The translations under genes were made by a program, and so were the position numbers. A stretch of DNA of 64,000 nucleotides from Channallabes apus (taxonomy: Eukaryota > Chordata > Actinopteri > Siluriformes > Clariidae), in the NCBI GenBank assembly GCA_030522415.1, contig CM060121.1:26480412-26544411 (forward strand), in the 5' to 3' direction. Below the pieces are notes generated by a model. It worked only from the letters and a program-made list of their open reading frames with translations. It was not told the DNA's origin and made no database searches. Below are positions 12,230 through 23,811 of the stretch, one piece after another (position 1 is the first letter of the stretch; the number at the start of each line of letters is the position of its first letter).

Positions 12230-12347
12230 TTTGTTGCCTACAGGGACCTTCATATATTTACTGCTCATAAATATGGTTTGATTTGTGTACTGTATGAGTG
12301 TGAGAGAGACAGAGAAAGAGATAACAACGTCTGTCTGTCAGTCTGTG

Positions 12348-12378
<31 letters not shown>

Positions 12379-12465
12379 GTGTATTAGTTCAGAGAGCCAG
12401 TGGTTGGGGACGGGGATACTGTGCATGTGTGTGTTAGAAAATGGTTTGTGGTTTAAAGTCTGTCT

Positions 12466-12514
<49 letters not shown>

Positions 12515-12667
12515 TCCCCCCCCTCAGGTTTGTCCTCAGACATACAGTACATCGCTCTCACTTCCGCTCACATCTTACACTTCTGTTCCGGTTGTCACAT
12601 GAGCTCTTGTCTTTGTACAACTTAACACACACACACACACACAGATGCACGGATCACTCTCGGCCCA

Positions 12668-12701
<34 letters not shown>

Positions 12702-12860
12702 TCACACATACTGTACACACAGTCTCATTCTCGATTACATAAGTCTGGCCTTTAGTCCTAATCCTAGCATCAGTGAGGTCATGATCGAAGTGTGTAAGTG
12801 TGTCCTCACTCCGCTTTGTCAACTGTCACCATCGGCCACAAAAGCACAAACAGAAGCTTC
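12173..12860. repeat. Microsatellite cluster (GT)n, (CTGT)n, (CA)n, (CT)n
   Basis: (GT)n 12174-12228, (CTGT)n 12332-12379, (GT)n 12469-12510, (CA)n 12627-12643, (CT)n 12669-12690. No gene. Confidence 0.88.
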
Positions 12861-13479
12861 AGTTACCACAGCGATTTCTCTTTAACGGTTGTGTATGCAA
12901 ATCACCGTCATCCTGTTATTCACAAAAATCCCGAATCCAGATGTTTCTGGAAGCAGAACAAAGGAACGGTCTAAAAGACTTTACTCCGATAGATATTTGC
13001 ACTAACGGACTTTTTGTTTGTTTGTTTTGTTTTGAGCATTATACAGTGTGATTTACGTTATAATTAATCTCAATGCAAAAATGATCCGCTGTAACTCCGG
13101 CTGTATTTTTAAGTAACATTCAGAAAAATTTTTCAGTCCTTGCTTTTTGATACACCTCGTCCATATGGTCGACAAGCCTTCGTATTCCATCGTTAAAAAA
13201 TGTTAAAGACAGAGCTGCGAGAGCCACGAAGGGAATCCTCGTCCTTGTAGCGCTGCTTTCAGGGGACCAAACAGGTCAAAGTGCGATGGAGCCAGATCAG
13301 GACACCTCAAAGCGAACCTTCCTGATTGCCGCGACCTTCCTTGACCTTCACTGTCCATTTATACACACTTCTTGGCGACAAAATGCTCTCTCCATACTAC
13401 ACATGAAGTCTCCGATAAATAACGGGACCAGGTACACCGTCCGTTCCGTTCTCAGATGTTTTCTCTGCGGCTCGTAGTG

Positions 13480-13557
13480 ACACCCGGGAATCAAACCAGC
13501 GATCTCCGGATGATAGGGCCAGCACTTTAACACTGTGCCACTCGGAGGCCCATACAT
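13480..13557 (-). mobile_element. tRNA-derived SINE head, second family
   Basis: On the minus strand it reads GGGCCTCCGAGTGGCACAGT ... GCTGGTTTGATTCCCGGG, with A and B boxes. It differs from the Mermaid/DANA-type copies. The same CCACTCGGAGGCCC end recurs at 25620. Confidence 0.6.
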
Positions 13558-13579
13558 TTATTTTCAATGTTAAACACAA

Positions 13580-13738
13580 GTAGGTTAGCACTGTCGCCTT
13601 GCACCTCCAGGGTCTAGGTTCGATTCCCATCTCTGTGTGCATGTTCTTCTTGTGCTTGGTGGGTTTACTCGAGGTACTCCAAAGACATGCAGATATGGCT
13701 AATTGTGTGAATGAGTGTGTGAGTGAGTGTATGTGTGT

Positions 13739-13776
<38 letters not shown>

Positions 13777-13882
13777 CCTGCGGTGGATTGTAACACGCTT
13801 TGTGCCCTAAGTCTCCTGGGATAGGCTCCAGGCCCCCTGCGACCCTGATTACAAGATTAAGCGGTATAGATGATGAGTGAGT
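13580..13882 (+). mobile_element. tRNA-derived SINE (Mermaid/DANA type), internally deleted
   Basis: AGGTTAGCACTGTCGCCTTG to GATTAAGCGGTATAGATGAT; parts of the middle are missing and a (GT)n array (13737-13773) has expanded in the body. Confidence 0.8.
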
Positions 13883-14079
13883 GTTAAACATAGCTACAGT
13901 AGGATTTATTCCGACTCTCCATTTGTATGATGCATTTTCACCAAGCGTTAAAGTGATCTCCATTCATTTTCACAATGAATACTGTACTCGACAATGAATA
14001 GACTCGACCTGACTTGTGTTGTATTTAAAGTGCCGGAAGGTGTTAAGACATCATGTGACAAGAACTTTTTATATATATA

Positions 14080-14531
14080 CAGTGGTGTGAAAAACTATTT
14101 GCCCCCTTCCTGATTTCTTATTCTTTTGCATGTTTGTCACACTTAAATGTTTCTGCTCATCAAAAACCGTTAACTATTAGTCAAAGATAACATAATTGAA
14201 CACAAAATGCAGTTTTTAAATGAAGGTTTACGTTATTAAGGGAGAAAAAAACCTCCAAATCTACATGGCCCTGTGTGAAAAAGTGATTGCCCCCCTTGTT
14301 AAAAATAACTTAACTGTGGTTTATCACACCTGAGTTCAATTTCTGTACTCACCCCCAGGCCTGATTACTGCCACACCTGTTTCAATCAAGAAATCACTTA
14401 AATAGGAGCTACCCGACACAGAGAAGTAGACCAAAAGCACCTCAAAAGCTAGACATCATGCCAAGATCCAAAGAAATTCAGGAACAAATGAGAACAAAAG
14501 TAATTGAGATCTATCAGTCTGGTAAAGGTTA
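14080..14531 (+). mobile_element. Tc1 5' segment (left end of composite)
   Basis: Nearly identical to 15618-16060: terminal repeat, 5' UTR and the first transposase codons (MPRSKEIQEQMRTKVIEIYQ, from 14458). It then breaks off after GGTAAAGGTTA and joins L2 sequence. No other Tc1 part follows directly. Confidence 0.85.
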
Positions 14532-14532
14532 C

Positions 14533-15617
14533 CATAATCCGTAAGCATGGTATTAGTTTTCATTGTTATGCTGACGACACACAGTTATATGTCTCAGCAA
14601 AACCTGATGAGAAAAACCAGCTAACTAAAGTTGAGCAATGTGTGCAGGACATAAGAAATTGGATGCTAATTAACTTCCTTCTGCTTAATCCGGATAAGAC
14701 AGAAGTTCTAGTCATAGGACAGCATACAGCTACACTAGAAGTAAAATCTTAGATCACACCGTAACTTTAGATGGCCTTTCTGTTCCATCAAGTGCAACAG
14801 TAAAAGACCTCGGCGTGATTATAGATTCCAGTCTTTCATTTGAAGCTCATGTAGATAATATCACCAGGATAGCATTCTTTCACCTCAGAAATACTGCCAA
14901 GATAAGAAATATATTGTCGCTAAACAATGCAGAAAAACTAGTTCATGCTTTTATCACCTCTAGGTTGGACTACTATAATGCCGTACTGTCTGGTTGTTCA
15001 GTTAGGTGCATAAACAAGCTTCAGCTATTCCAGAATGCAGCAGCGAGAGTCCTCACTAGAACCAGAAGATATGAGCACATCACCTAATATCTTCACTGCA
15101 TTGGCTCCCTGTGAAATTTCGCATTGATTTTAAAATACTACTCTTGACAGATAAACATTAAATGGTCTCGCGCCGCAGTATCTGAGCGAACTGCTAGTGT
15201 CTTACGATCCGCCACGCCTACTTCGATCAAAGGATGCAGGCTGCTTGTCAGTACTGCGTATTATGAACACTACAGCTGGGGGCAGAGCTTTTTCTTACAA
15301 AGCCCCAAAATTTATGGTATAGTCTTCCAAATAGTGTTCGGGACTCAGACACAGTCTCAGTGTTTAAGTCTAGGCTAAAAACCTACTTATTTAGCCAAGC
15401 ATTTTTATAAACAGATTTGCCATAAGGTAAAGGAACAGATCTGGGGGACTCATGGACGTAGAGTATTATGGTGAACTGGTATGTTTAGATGCTGTCTTCC
15501 TCACTCTCATTTGATCACTCAGGTTTGTTGACGGTGAGGTGATTGTTTGCTTTACATCTCAGGGAGCCCTCATGTTTGTGTTTCCTTCTGGCTCTCCCTT
15601 TTAGTTATGCTGTCATA
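14533..15617 (+). pseudogene. L2 LINE reverse transcriptase fragment (copy 1)
   Basis: Codes HGISFHCYADDTQLYVSAKP (YADD catalytic box) to LEVKS, then a TAG stop at 14750-14752. Next come DSSLSFEAHVDNITRIAFF and RLDYYNAVLSGCS, the C-terminal part of an L2-like ORF, with further frameshifts. It continues into the L2 3' region ending GTTATGCTGTCATA, where a Tc1 is inserted. It shares the TAG stop and the Tc1 site with the minus-strand copy at 41586-46812. Inactive. Confidence 0.85.
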
Positions 15618-17232
15618 CAGTGGTGTGAAAAACTATTTGCCCCTTCCTGATTTCTTATTCTTTTGCATGTTTGTCACCCTTAAATGTTTCTGCTCATCAA
15701 AAACCGTTAACTATTAGTCAAAGATAACATAATTGAACACAAAATTTTTAAATGAAGGTTTACGTTATTAAGGGAGAAAAAAAACTCCGAATCTACTTGG
15801 CCCTGTGTGAAAAAGTGATTGCCCCCCTTGTTAAAAATAACTTAACTGTGGTTTATCACACCTGAGTTCAATTTCTGTAGTCAGCCCCAGGCCTGATTAC
15901 TGCCACACCTGTTTCAATCAAGAAATCACTTAAATAGGAGCTACCTGACACAGAGAAGTAGACCAAAAGCACCTCAAAAGCTAGGCATCATGCCAAGATC
16001 CAAAGAAATTCAGGAACAAATGAGAACAAAAGTAATTGAGATCTATCAGTCTGGTAAAGGTTATAAAGCCATTTCTAAAGCTTTGGGACTCCAGCGAACC
16101 ACAGTGAGAGCCATTATCCACAAATGGCAAAAACATGGAACAGTGGTGAACCTTCCCAGGAGTGGCCGGCCGACCAAAATTACCCCGAGAGCGCAGAGAC
16201 GACTCATCCGAGAGGCCACAAAAGACCCCAGGACAACATCTAAAGAACTGCAGGCCTCACTTGCCTCAATTAAGGTCAGTGTTCACGACTCCACCATAAG
16301 AAAGAGACTGGGCAAAAACGGCCTGCATGGCAGATTTCCAAGGCGCAAACCACTTTTAAGCAAAAAGAACATTAAGGCTCATCTCAATTTTGCTAAAAAA
16401 ACATCTCAATGATTACCAAGACTTTTGGGAAAATACCTTGTGGACCGACGAGACAAAAGTTGAACTTTTTGGAAGGTGCGTGTCCCGTTACATCTGGCGT
16501 AAAAGTAACACAGCATTTCAGAAAAAGAACATCATACCAACAGTAAAATATGGTGGTGGTAGTGTGATGGTCTGGGGTTGTTTTGCTGCTTCAGGACCTG
16601 GAAGGCTTGCTGTGATAGATGGAACCATGAATTCTACTGTCTACCAAAAAATCCTGAAGGAGAATGTCCGGCCATCTGTTCGTCAACTCAAGCTGAAGCG
16701 ATCTTGAGTGCTGCAGCAGGACAATGACCCAAAACACACCATCAAATCCACCTCTGAATGGCTGAAGAAAAACAAAATGAAGACTTTGGAGTGGCCTAGT
16801 CAAAGTCCTGACCTGAATCCTATTGAGATGTTGTGGCATGACCTTAAAAAGGCGGTTCATGCTAGAAAACCCTCAAATAAAGCTGAATTACAACAATTCT
16901 GCAAAGATGAGTGGGCCAAAATTCCTCCAGAGCGCTGTAAAAGACTCGTTGCAAGTTATCGCAAACGCTTGATTGCAGTTATTGCTGCTAAGGGTGGCCC
17001 AACCAGCTATTAGGTTCAGGGGGCAATTACTTTTTCACACATGGCCATGTAGGTTTGGATTTTTTTTCTCCCTAAATAATAAAACCCCTCATTTAAAAAC
17101 TGCATTTTGTGTTCAATTACGTTATCTTTGACTAATAGTTAAATGTGTTTGATGATCAGAAACATTTTGTGTGACAAACATGCAAAAAAAAAAAGAAATC
17201 AGGAAGGGGGCAAATAGTTTTTCACACCAGTG
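15618..17232 (+). mobile_element. Full-length Tc1-like transposon with dead transposase
   Basis: 1,615 bp with inverted ends (CAGTGGTGTGAAAAAC / GTTTTTCACACCAGTG) and TA on both sides. It carries one transposase gene read left to right that is broken twice. It is the most complete Tc1 of this family in the window by structure. Confidence 0.9.
15990..17013 (+). pseudogene. Tc1 transposase, broken by a frameshift and a stop
   Basis: DDE/D transposase with paired-like helix-turn-helix DNA-binding domains (GKGYKAISKALGLQRTTVRA, then SGRPTKITPRAQRRLI). The catalytic core has [21 protein letters not shown] and [13 protein letters not shown] (DD34E). An extra A in an A-run near 16393-16402 shifts the frame, and TGG to TGA at about 16705-16707 stops the third segment. 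The normal end is GGPTSY. About the expected length (340 residues) if intact, but not functional as it stands. Confidence 0.9.
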
Positions 17233-17238
17233 TAAATA

Positions 17239-17335
17239 TATATATATATATATATATATTTACGGCGGGGGGAGGAGATTGTAGGACGACTTGCGCACAC
17301 ACACACACACACTAACGGAATCACTGCTGTCTGGC
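17239..17335. repeat. (TA)n and a small pogo-like fragment
   Basis: (AT)n 17237-17260, then a CA array and ACTAACGGAATCACTGCTGT (17311-17330), identical to the inner arm of the foldback element (about 728-747). Confidence 0.6.
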
Positions 17336-17786
17336 TCACGGATTACATAAATTGTCTGAATAACAGATTATATTATAAAATCTAACTAAATAACTGAGTA
17401 CATAAGACTAGAAGCGCCGCGCCAGCGTCACCTACTTTTAACGCGGTTCACCGGTCATTATGACCGCCTATTGTTTTGAATAGGAAGCTGTCGCTGACAC
17501 ACAATGATCGCTAGATGGCGCCTTCACCCAAAGCAAATAGTTTAGCTCCAAGATCAACTTGCACTTGGACAATGCGCCATTCATTCCCGCGTTGATAATC
17601 AGCAATATTTTTTTTTCATATTCAACTGAGAAAAACCTACTACAGAGTCTCTCTAAGGGGACAAAAGAAGAGAAAAAAAACGGCAGAAGAAAAAAAAACA
17701 AGTCATGTTTTGCATTATAACCCAAAACTTTTGAGATATAACCAAAATCTTTTGCGCGGACCTAACGCGTTTTTTTATATATATAA

Positions 17787-19526
17787 TTGGGATGGGCAAT
17801 AAAACGGTATCTGTATTTATTGACGGTACACCATTGTCGATAACGATAAAAAAAATGTTCGGTATGAAGCGCTATAATAAAATGCGGCTGGCAGGCTGAG
17901 CGTGCGCCTTGCCATAATCTCAACAGCCTATCAGATCTCCCGATGAATGAGCCTGCCACGAGTGACCAGGAAACAGCCAATAAGCTCACGCAGCCACGCC
18001 GCGTTGTGTCATCACCAACTCATGTCAGAATAACACATGTGAAAATGAGTGCCGTGCCACGCAGCAGGGAGGAGATTGTGAATCAAAAAGGATGCATCAG
18101 CTCACCATTTTTTTTTTGGTTTCTTTTCTTCTGATCAACACCAAAACAATGTGTGTAAGCGTAGCAAAAAACAAACAAACAAACAAACAAACAACGAAAC
18201 AAAAAAAACGGCCTGGCCAAGTACTGTATGGAAACACAAGCAACTTGCGTGTGCGATGGAGAGGTACTCAGCAACAATGCCTTATGAAAAACCCTCCAAG
18301 CGATACACTGATGTAACCCACGTGATCACGTACTAAATTGTCAAAGAAATACTTAAACTTAGTATTTTATAAAGACGAAAATCCTTGCACTTTATTGTTT
18401 TATCCGTCTGATAAAAGTAATTGGTTGGAAACCGCATATTTTCCCGGAAACCCCACGGGTGAATTTATTGCGCTGCTCTCATGGGGTCTACGATAACCAT
18501 AATTTTTCGATATATCGCGCAGCCCTAGTGTATACAGTGGCTTGCAAAAGTATTCAGCCACCTTCAACATTTCCACAGTTTGTCACATTACAGCCACAAA
18601 CATGAATCAATTTTATAGGAATTCCACGTGAAAGACCAATACAAAGTGGTGTACACGTGAGAAGTGGAACGAAAATCATACATGATTCCAAACATTTTTT
18701 ACAAATAAATAACTGCAAAGTGGAGTGACAAAATGTGGAAAAGTTCAAGGGGGCCGAATACTTTTGCAAGCCACTGTATATACACTCAACAACTGGACTC
18801 GGTCGCGGTGTTTTGGCCGCTTACACTCCGCTATCTGTGAATAAAGTTAATTAATAGTTGCGTAATCATCCACATATCGTTTCTTTGGATGTATTGCTAC
18901 ACAACCTTGCAAAAAAAATAAAAATACCTGTGCATCCCAGCCACCAGCCCCCCCTCAGAAAGAACTTTTACCACAGGGGGTAATATAGTCACATGTACTG
19001 TACTTGTGCAGCATTAAATCCAGAGATAGATTGAACCAGCTGTTTTTTCTTGCTCACAATTTGTAATGTTGCAGTGTACAGATATATGTGCGAATAATGA
19101 TGGTTGCTTCCTCTACTTGAAAGCTCATATTTGATTATTATAATTTGTAGTGTTTACAGAGTTTGAGGTTTACTGTGTATTGTTATTATTGACATTTTAC
19201 AGATGTTGATCTGCCTCACAGTTTGCTTTAGTGTTCAGTGTTTACTCTTTACAATTGCACACATTTTGTAACATTTTATTTATTAAGTTTAAGAGTCTCT
19301 TTAACAATTATATTTAGTTTATTATAAGACATAAGAGACTATATTTTTGTTAAATTTTAGTTTTTGACTATTAAAATTATTTGCCTTAGTAATGTTGGTA
19401 AATTAAAATAAAGCGGTTAAATTCTATTTTTTTTTTCTATAATGAAATGAAAATTTTTTTTCTATAATGTTTTTGATATGAAACATTATATCGTGATATT
19501 ATTTTTTGCTGTATCGCCCAGCCCTA
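17787..19526 (+). mobile_element. Degenerate hAT transposon (ZBED-like)
   Basis: Ends TTGGGATGGGCAAT and ATCGCCCAGCCCTA are imperfect inverted repeats. The 8-bp flanks are ATATATAA (17779-17786) and ATATATAC (19527-19534), 7 of 8 matching, as hAT duplications should be. Around 18080-18330 a decayed BED zinc-finger region is visible (GNTSNL motif, frames broken). A second hAT-type end (CGCGCAGCCCTA) at 18516-18527 means it may be two elements. A Tc1-type MITE is nested at 18535. Confidence 0.6.
18535..18776. mobile_element. Tc1/mariner-type MITE, 242 bp
   Basis: Perfect outer inverted repeats CAGTGGCTTGCAAAAGTATT / AATACTTTTGCAAGCCACTG with TA on both sides. No coding capacity. Confidence 0.88.
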
Positions 19527-19527
<1 letters not shown>

Positions 19528-19579
<52 letters not shown>

Positions 19580-19613
19580 AAATACAGTGTCTCTCTCTTT
19601 TCCTCTTTCCACG

Positions 19614-19652
<39 letters not shown>
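19528..19652. repeat. (TA)n and (CA)n microsatellites
   Basis: (AT)n interrupted by ATGT at 19528-19580 and (AC)n at 19620-19652, between the two hAT elements. Confidence 0.9.
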
Positions 19653-19655
<3 letters not shown>

Positions 19656-19661
19656 GTATAT

Positions 19662-20146
19662 TAGGGCTGCACGATATTAGGAAAATATGCAATAATGATA
19701 TTGTTGTTGAATATTGCGATAACGATATTTCTTGCGATATAACGTTTCCCTAGAGAAATGCATTTTTTTATTATTATTATTGCCTATTTTATTATTTATT
19801 TATTTATTTATATGTAATGATCATACTAAAATAAACAGGTAATAGATATTCGTCTGATGTAATTAAATCTAATTCAGGCTAAAAAGAAACTATATGTCAA
19901 GGAAGTTGCAAATATTTAGACTTCAAAACACTATGAATGACTTAAACCCCTCAGCAGATATTCTGACTTCTGGTTTGCTGTTACTATAAACCTGGCAACA
20001 CAATATGAATTACTTTCAAACATGACTTTTTATTTATTTGTAACCATACACTCATCAGTTTCATTTATCGCAATTCTTTGCGATACAGATATTGCGTATA
20101 CCATTATCGCGATAACGATCATTTCTCGATATATCGTGCAGCCCTA
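19662..20146. mobile_element. Nonautonomous hAT element, 485 bp
   Basis: Ends TAGGGCTGCACGATAT and ATATCGTGCAGCCCTA, with extended inner inverted repeats (GCGATAACGATA on both sides). Flanks GTGTATAT and GTGCCCAT match at 5 of 8 and fit the hAT target pattern (T at 2, A at 7). No coding region. Confidence 0.75.
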
Positions 20147-20154
20147 GTGCCCAT

Positions 20155-20759
20155 ATATGTGGGTGTACAGGAATATACAGTAATAACATTTATATAATAA
20201 CATTTATCATAGCAGTAGTTATGAGAGTTACTGGCAAGTTTTTTCAGAGGAACTTCATGGACTTGAAAGAAACCCCTCTATATACAGTATATATAGAGAT
20301 GTTTCTACATGAGGTGAGTGTGTGAGAGTAACCCAAGGTCAGGAATGAACCACAAACACTAGCGCTATGAGATAACGGCGGTACCCATGGAATTGTTTTC
20401 CAACCTGATTTTCTGATTTGTCAATTAAATCTTGATTATTTTTTAAATATTTTTTTCACTAAAGATGAAAGGCTACATTTAAAAAAAAAAAACTCCTTGT
20501 TCCAACACGGCCAGCCTTTACAAGTGTGCTCGGTTCATATTTCATTACCCTTTTACACAGAATTAGCTACGCTGCACGTTTAGCCGGCGCGAGCCAGTCG
20601 CGGCTTTATTACACGCCGACTCGTTAAACCTTTTACACAATGTACTGAATATGAACTTCTTTGTTTCTATTTATTTTCTCGCTGTACGCATCTTCGTGTC
20701 AGCGTTGTGCAATTTTTATATTGGATTCACTATAGCAAGAATGAGTAAACGACTGACAG

Positions 20760-20796
<37 letters not shown>

Positions 20797-20979
20797 GACG
20801 AGAGACAGGAAGTAAAAGTGTCTGTCTGGTGTGACCCTGATGTGAGCACAGATTCTCATTCTTAAATCTGCGAGTCTGTGTTGTGTGTAGTGTATTGTAC
20901 ATACATGTGTGTGTGTTTTGTATATGTGCGTGTCTAGACATTAGAGGATCTGCGGTTAAGTCAGACCCAACTGATGACT

Positions 20980-21029
<50 letters not shown>

Positions 21030-21064
21030 CCTCGTTCCATCTTTGTTATCTTTCTTTCTTTCAG
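20155..21064. other. No gene seen; GA and CT arrays
   Basis: (GA)n at 20765-20793 and (CT)n at 20983-21022, which leads into the candidate 5' UTR exon. No repeat family otherwise recognised. Confidence 0.4.
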
Positions 21065-21126
21065 GTTTCACTGAGCTTCTCTTCAGTCGCTCCCCGTACA
21101 TGGTAACACAGGACTGAGGACGAGTG
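21065..21126 (+). other. Candidate noncoding 5' UTR exon of STAT5
   Basis: A 62-nt stretch lies between a strong acceptor (about 20 CT units, then TTTCTTTCTTTCAG) and a consensus donor G/GTAAGTC. STAT5 must have at least one upstream noncoding exon because its ATG opens its exon. Joined to the ATG exon, this one would put G at -3. It contains a tiny upstream ORF (ATG GTA ACA CAG GAC TGA). Splice-signal evidence only; it could be chance. Confidence 0.3.
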
Positions 21127-22257
21127 GTAAGTCAGCAGTTGTGTGCGAATATGTGTGTGTATGTGTGTGTGTATGCGGCGTTTAGGCGTATATACTGTAC
21201 CGAAAAAAAAAAAGGATATAAGAAAAAACACCAGAAGCATTTGAATCAAACAGAAAGTGATAGTAAGATTAAGTTAAATAGCCGGGCAGTCCTGAGCCCT
21301 CTGGTTTTTTTTTTCTGCACGGAGCGCGCGGGTTCAGCTAGCAGACCACCGCAGCCCACAACAAAGCAGCGTCGACTGGAAACGGCTGCTCTTCTGTGTG
21401 GTTAGTTAACTGGAAATTTACGGTTCACATGTCTGTGTTGTCATACAAATAACACGAACATACCTGCGAGCGTACGTGTGTGTGTGTGTCTGTGTGGTTA
21501 CGGGAAATCGGTGGTGTGTGTTTTATGTGTAGGAGTGGTATATTGCTAGGAAATCGTCTATATGTATTTATATATATACTGTATGTGTGTATGTATATAT
21601 AATATATATATATGTGTGTGTGTGTTGTGTATCGTGGTGATACAGGTCAGGAAGAGGCGGAGCTATGCATGCGGTTACGTTCCTGCTTTAAGCGGCCATA
21701 TTTGCTAGTTTCCTTTTTGAATGAAAAACCGCGCGTCTGAGTCGAGTGGAGTTATTTATTACTCTGGACCGCCGCGTTGACATCGAGTATAAAAGCACTA
21801 GTGGCGAAAATGTTTTTTTTATATGAATCAATTGTTTATCGAACAGGACGATCATGAAGCTGAAGCGTTCCACTTCCAGTTCCAAGTTCACATCAGTGGT
21901 TTCGGTGTGACGCGTCATGTACGTCATACTTTCCGTCACATCTCAAGTGAAACATCACTGAAGTGGATTGTTTTTCTTTTCTTTTTTGTCCTGGTGTGTG
22001 TGTGTGTGTGTTCACTTTTTTTTTTCCTAAATAATTTGCTAACTCGTCTGTCTTTTGGGCTGACTTGTCACGGTTTTACCGTATTTGTTCCTGTTATTTG
22101 TTTTCTTTTGATTTTTGTGAACAAAGGCGGTTGACATTTGAACTAGTTTTTAATGTTAATTAAAAACAATACTATTAATGGTATAGTGAGTATACTAACT
22201 ATACAAGTATAAGAAACAACGATAAATATAAAAATGATGCTACTGACAATAAAAACA
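21127..22257. other. No gene seen
   Basis: GC-richer patch near 21320-21400 and short GT/TA arrays (21479-21490, 21600-21622). A promoter could lie near here but nothing diagnostic is visible. Confidence 0.35.
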
Positions 22258-22800
22258 AGGGGCGTTCAAGTCTAACCGGGACTCGTGGTGGAAATTTCTG
22301 GTAAATGAAGGCGGAAAGTCAATTGACATTTACAGAAGACTACAAGCAAGGTACAGTGATGAGACTCTTACGGTAGCTGCAGTGAAACATTTGAATTGTG
22401 CAAACGTTTTAAAGGAGGCCGCACGTCCGTGAATGAGGAACCTCGTCGGAGCCCGATGCAGTCGTTCCTCTGAACGTTCAGCGAGTGAAAGGCCTGATCC
22501 TTGAGAATCAACGGATAACCTTCCACCATCCTGTGGAATCATTCACAAACACCGCTTGAACGTTACAGAAACTCAGCTGAGAGACATCTGCTCAGTCCTG
22601 ACCTCGTGTCATGCCAAGGAGTTCCTGGGAGGCCAGGGTTCCGATCATGGCTTCGGCGTAATGAGAGAAACCTTTTTCCTCAATGGTGTCCAAGCCAAGT
22701 GCATTAGTGTAGCTGGGAGTGTAGATTTTTTTTTTACTCTCAGTGAAGCACAATCAAAAGTACCAATCTGACTTAAATTCTCCTACCTATCTAATGAACT
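22258..22800 (+). pseudogene. Mariner-like transposase fragment
   Basis: Starts with the terminal repeat GGGGCGTTCAAGTCTAACCG. It then codes, with frame breaks, IYRRLQARYSDETL, a gap, RTSVNEEP and LNVQRVKGLILENQRITF, the N-terminal helix-turn-helix region of mariner transposases. The part from about 22530 is an inverted copy of sequence found at 60595-60790, so the element is rearranged. Not functional. Confidence 0.65.
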
Positions 22801-23800
22801 TCATGTGATTAGCTTCCAGTCTCACTGCACAGACTGACGTCGTGTGGAAAGTATAGAGAGAAACGTCAGATTGAATGCACATTGAAAAAATAACCTCCTA
22901 TTCCAACAAAGACAATAAAATCACTGTACAAAGCGTCAGAGAGCACGCTAAAACCCTCATTATTTTATTTTATTTTTCGCTTAATTTGATGGATTTGATG
23001 AATGAACGTATTTTAAAGCCTCTTTGTTAGACCAGCAGCAATCATTTCCTACTCGCTCCAAGCATAATTAGCTTCTTCTTCTTTTTTTTTTTGCTAACCG
23101 TCAGGAAAATGATGATTAGCGCTCACTTAATATTGGACAGGGGCATCACGGACTAATGATTTTCATTGAGTAAAAGGAATCCAAAGTCCACCCTTCAGTC
23201 ATTCAGTGCGATTTAGGCAGCAGGACGTCACCAAGATGCGTTTAAACGCGACTGATGTATTAATAGTACCTAGAAACAGTGAACTGTTACTCTTACTCCT
23301 ATGAACATCCATGGTGATGTAATGTCATGTGATGAACTGGGATTTGAAGAGACAATTGAAAATGAATTCTGAGCTTCTTCTTTGTTTTTTTGTTTTTTTA
23401 ATGGACAAGTTAAAAAACATTGCGTGATGAACTTGCGTTAATATAATTTGGATACCCACCTGTAGTCTATTCTGTATCTCTATAAAAACACACACCTTCG
23501 CAGTAGTGTGTAAGAGCTTGTTTCTAGGAAAAGGTCAATTGAATCTGGGTCAAGATTAAATCCGAGTGAGCGGTGAGCACAGCGCCAAGGTGACAGATCC
23601 AAGCGGTGCACTTCACAGGGAGATTGTGTCTTCCCCACAGCATAGTGGATTGGCTGCTGATTATCTGCAGCTGGTCCTAGATTCCTCAAGAGAAATCTCT
23701 CTGAAGTGAAATGAGTGAGAAGCCTTGAGAAGAATTACACTCATTACACCTCCACAATAGTGTACTGTTCAGTCAGAGAGTACTACACGTGAACCAACTT
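22800..23800. other. No gene seen
   Basis: Unique-looking AT-rich sequence without exons or clear repeats. Confidence 0.4.
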
Positions 23801-23811
23801 TAGGCCTTTAG

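Larger units (their letters stand above)
14080..17232 (+). mobile_element. Composite Tc1 - L2 fragment - Tc1 unit
   Basis: A 3,153-bp block with a Tc1 5' end at its left edge (CAGTGGTGTGAAAAACTATT) and a Tc1 3' end at its right edge (AATAGTTTTTCACACCAGTG). It is flanked on both sides by TA inside a (TA)n tract. Inside, in order: a 452-bp Tc1 5' segment (14080-14531), a plus-strand L2 LINE fragment (14533-15617), and a full-length Tc1 (15618-17232). All parts point the same way. The simplest reading is that the whole block integrated using its outermost Tc1 ends. Confidence 0.75.
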
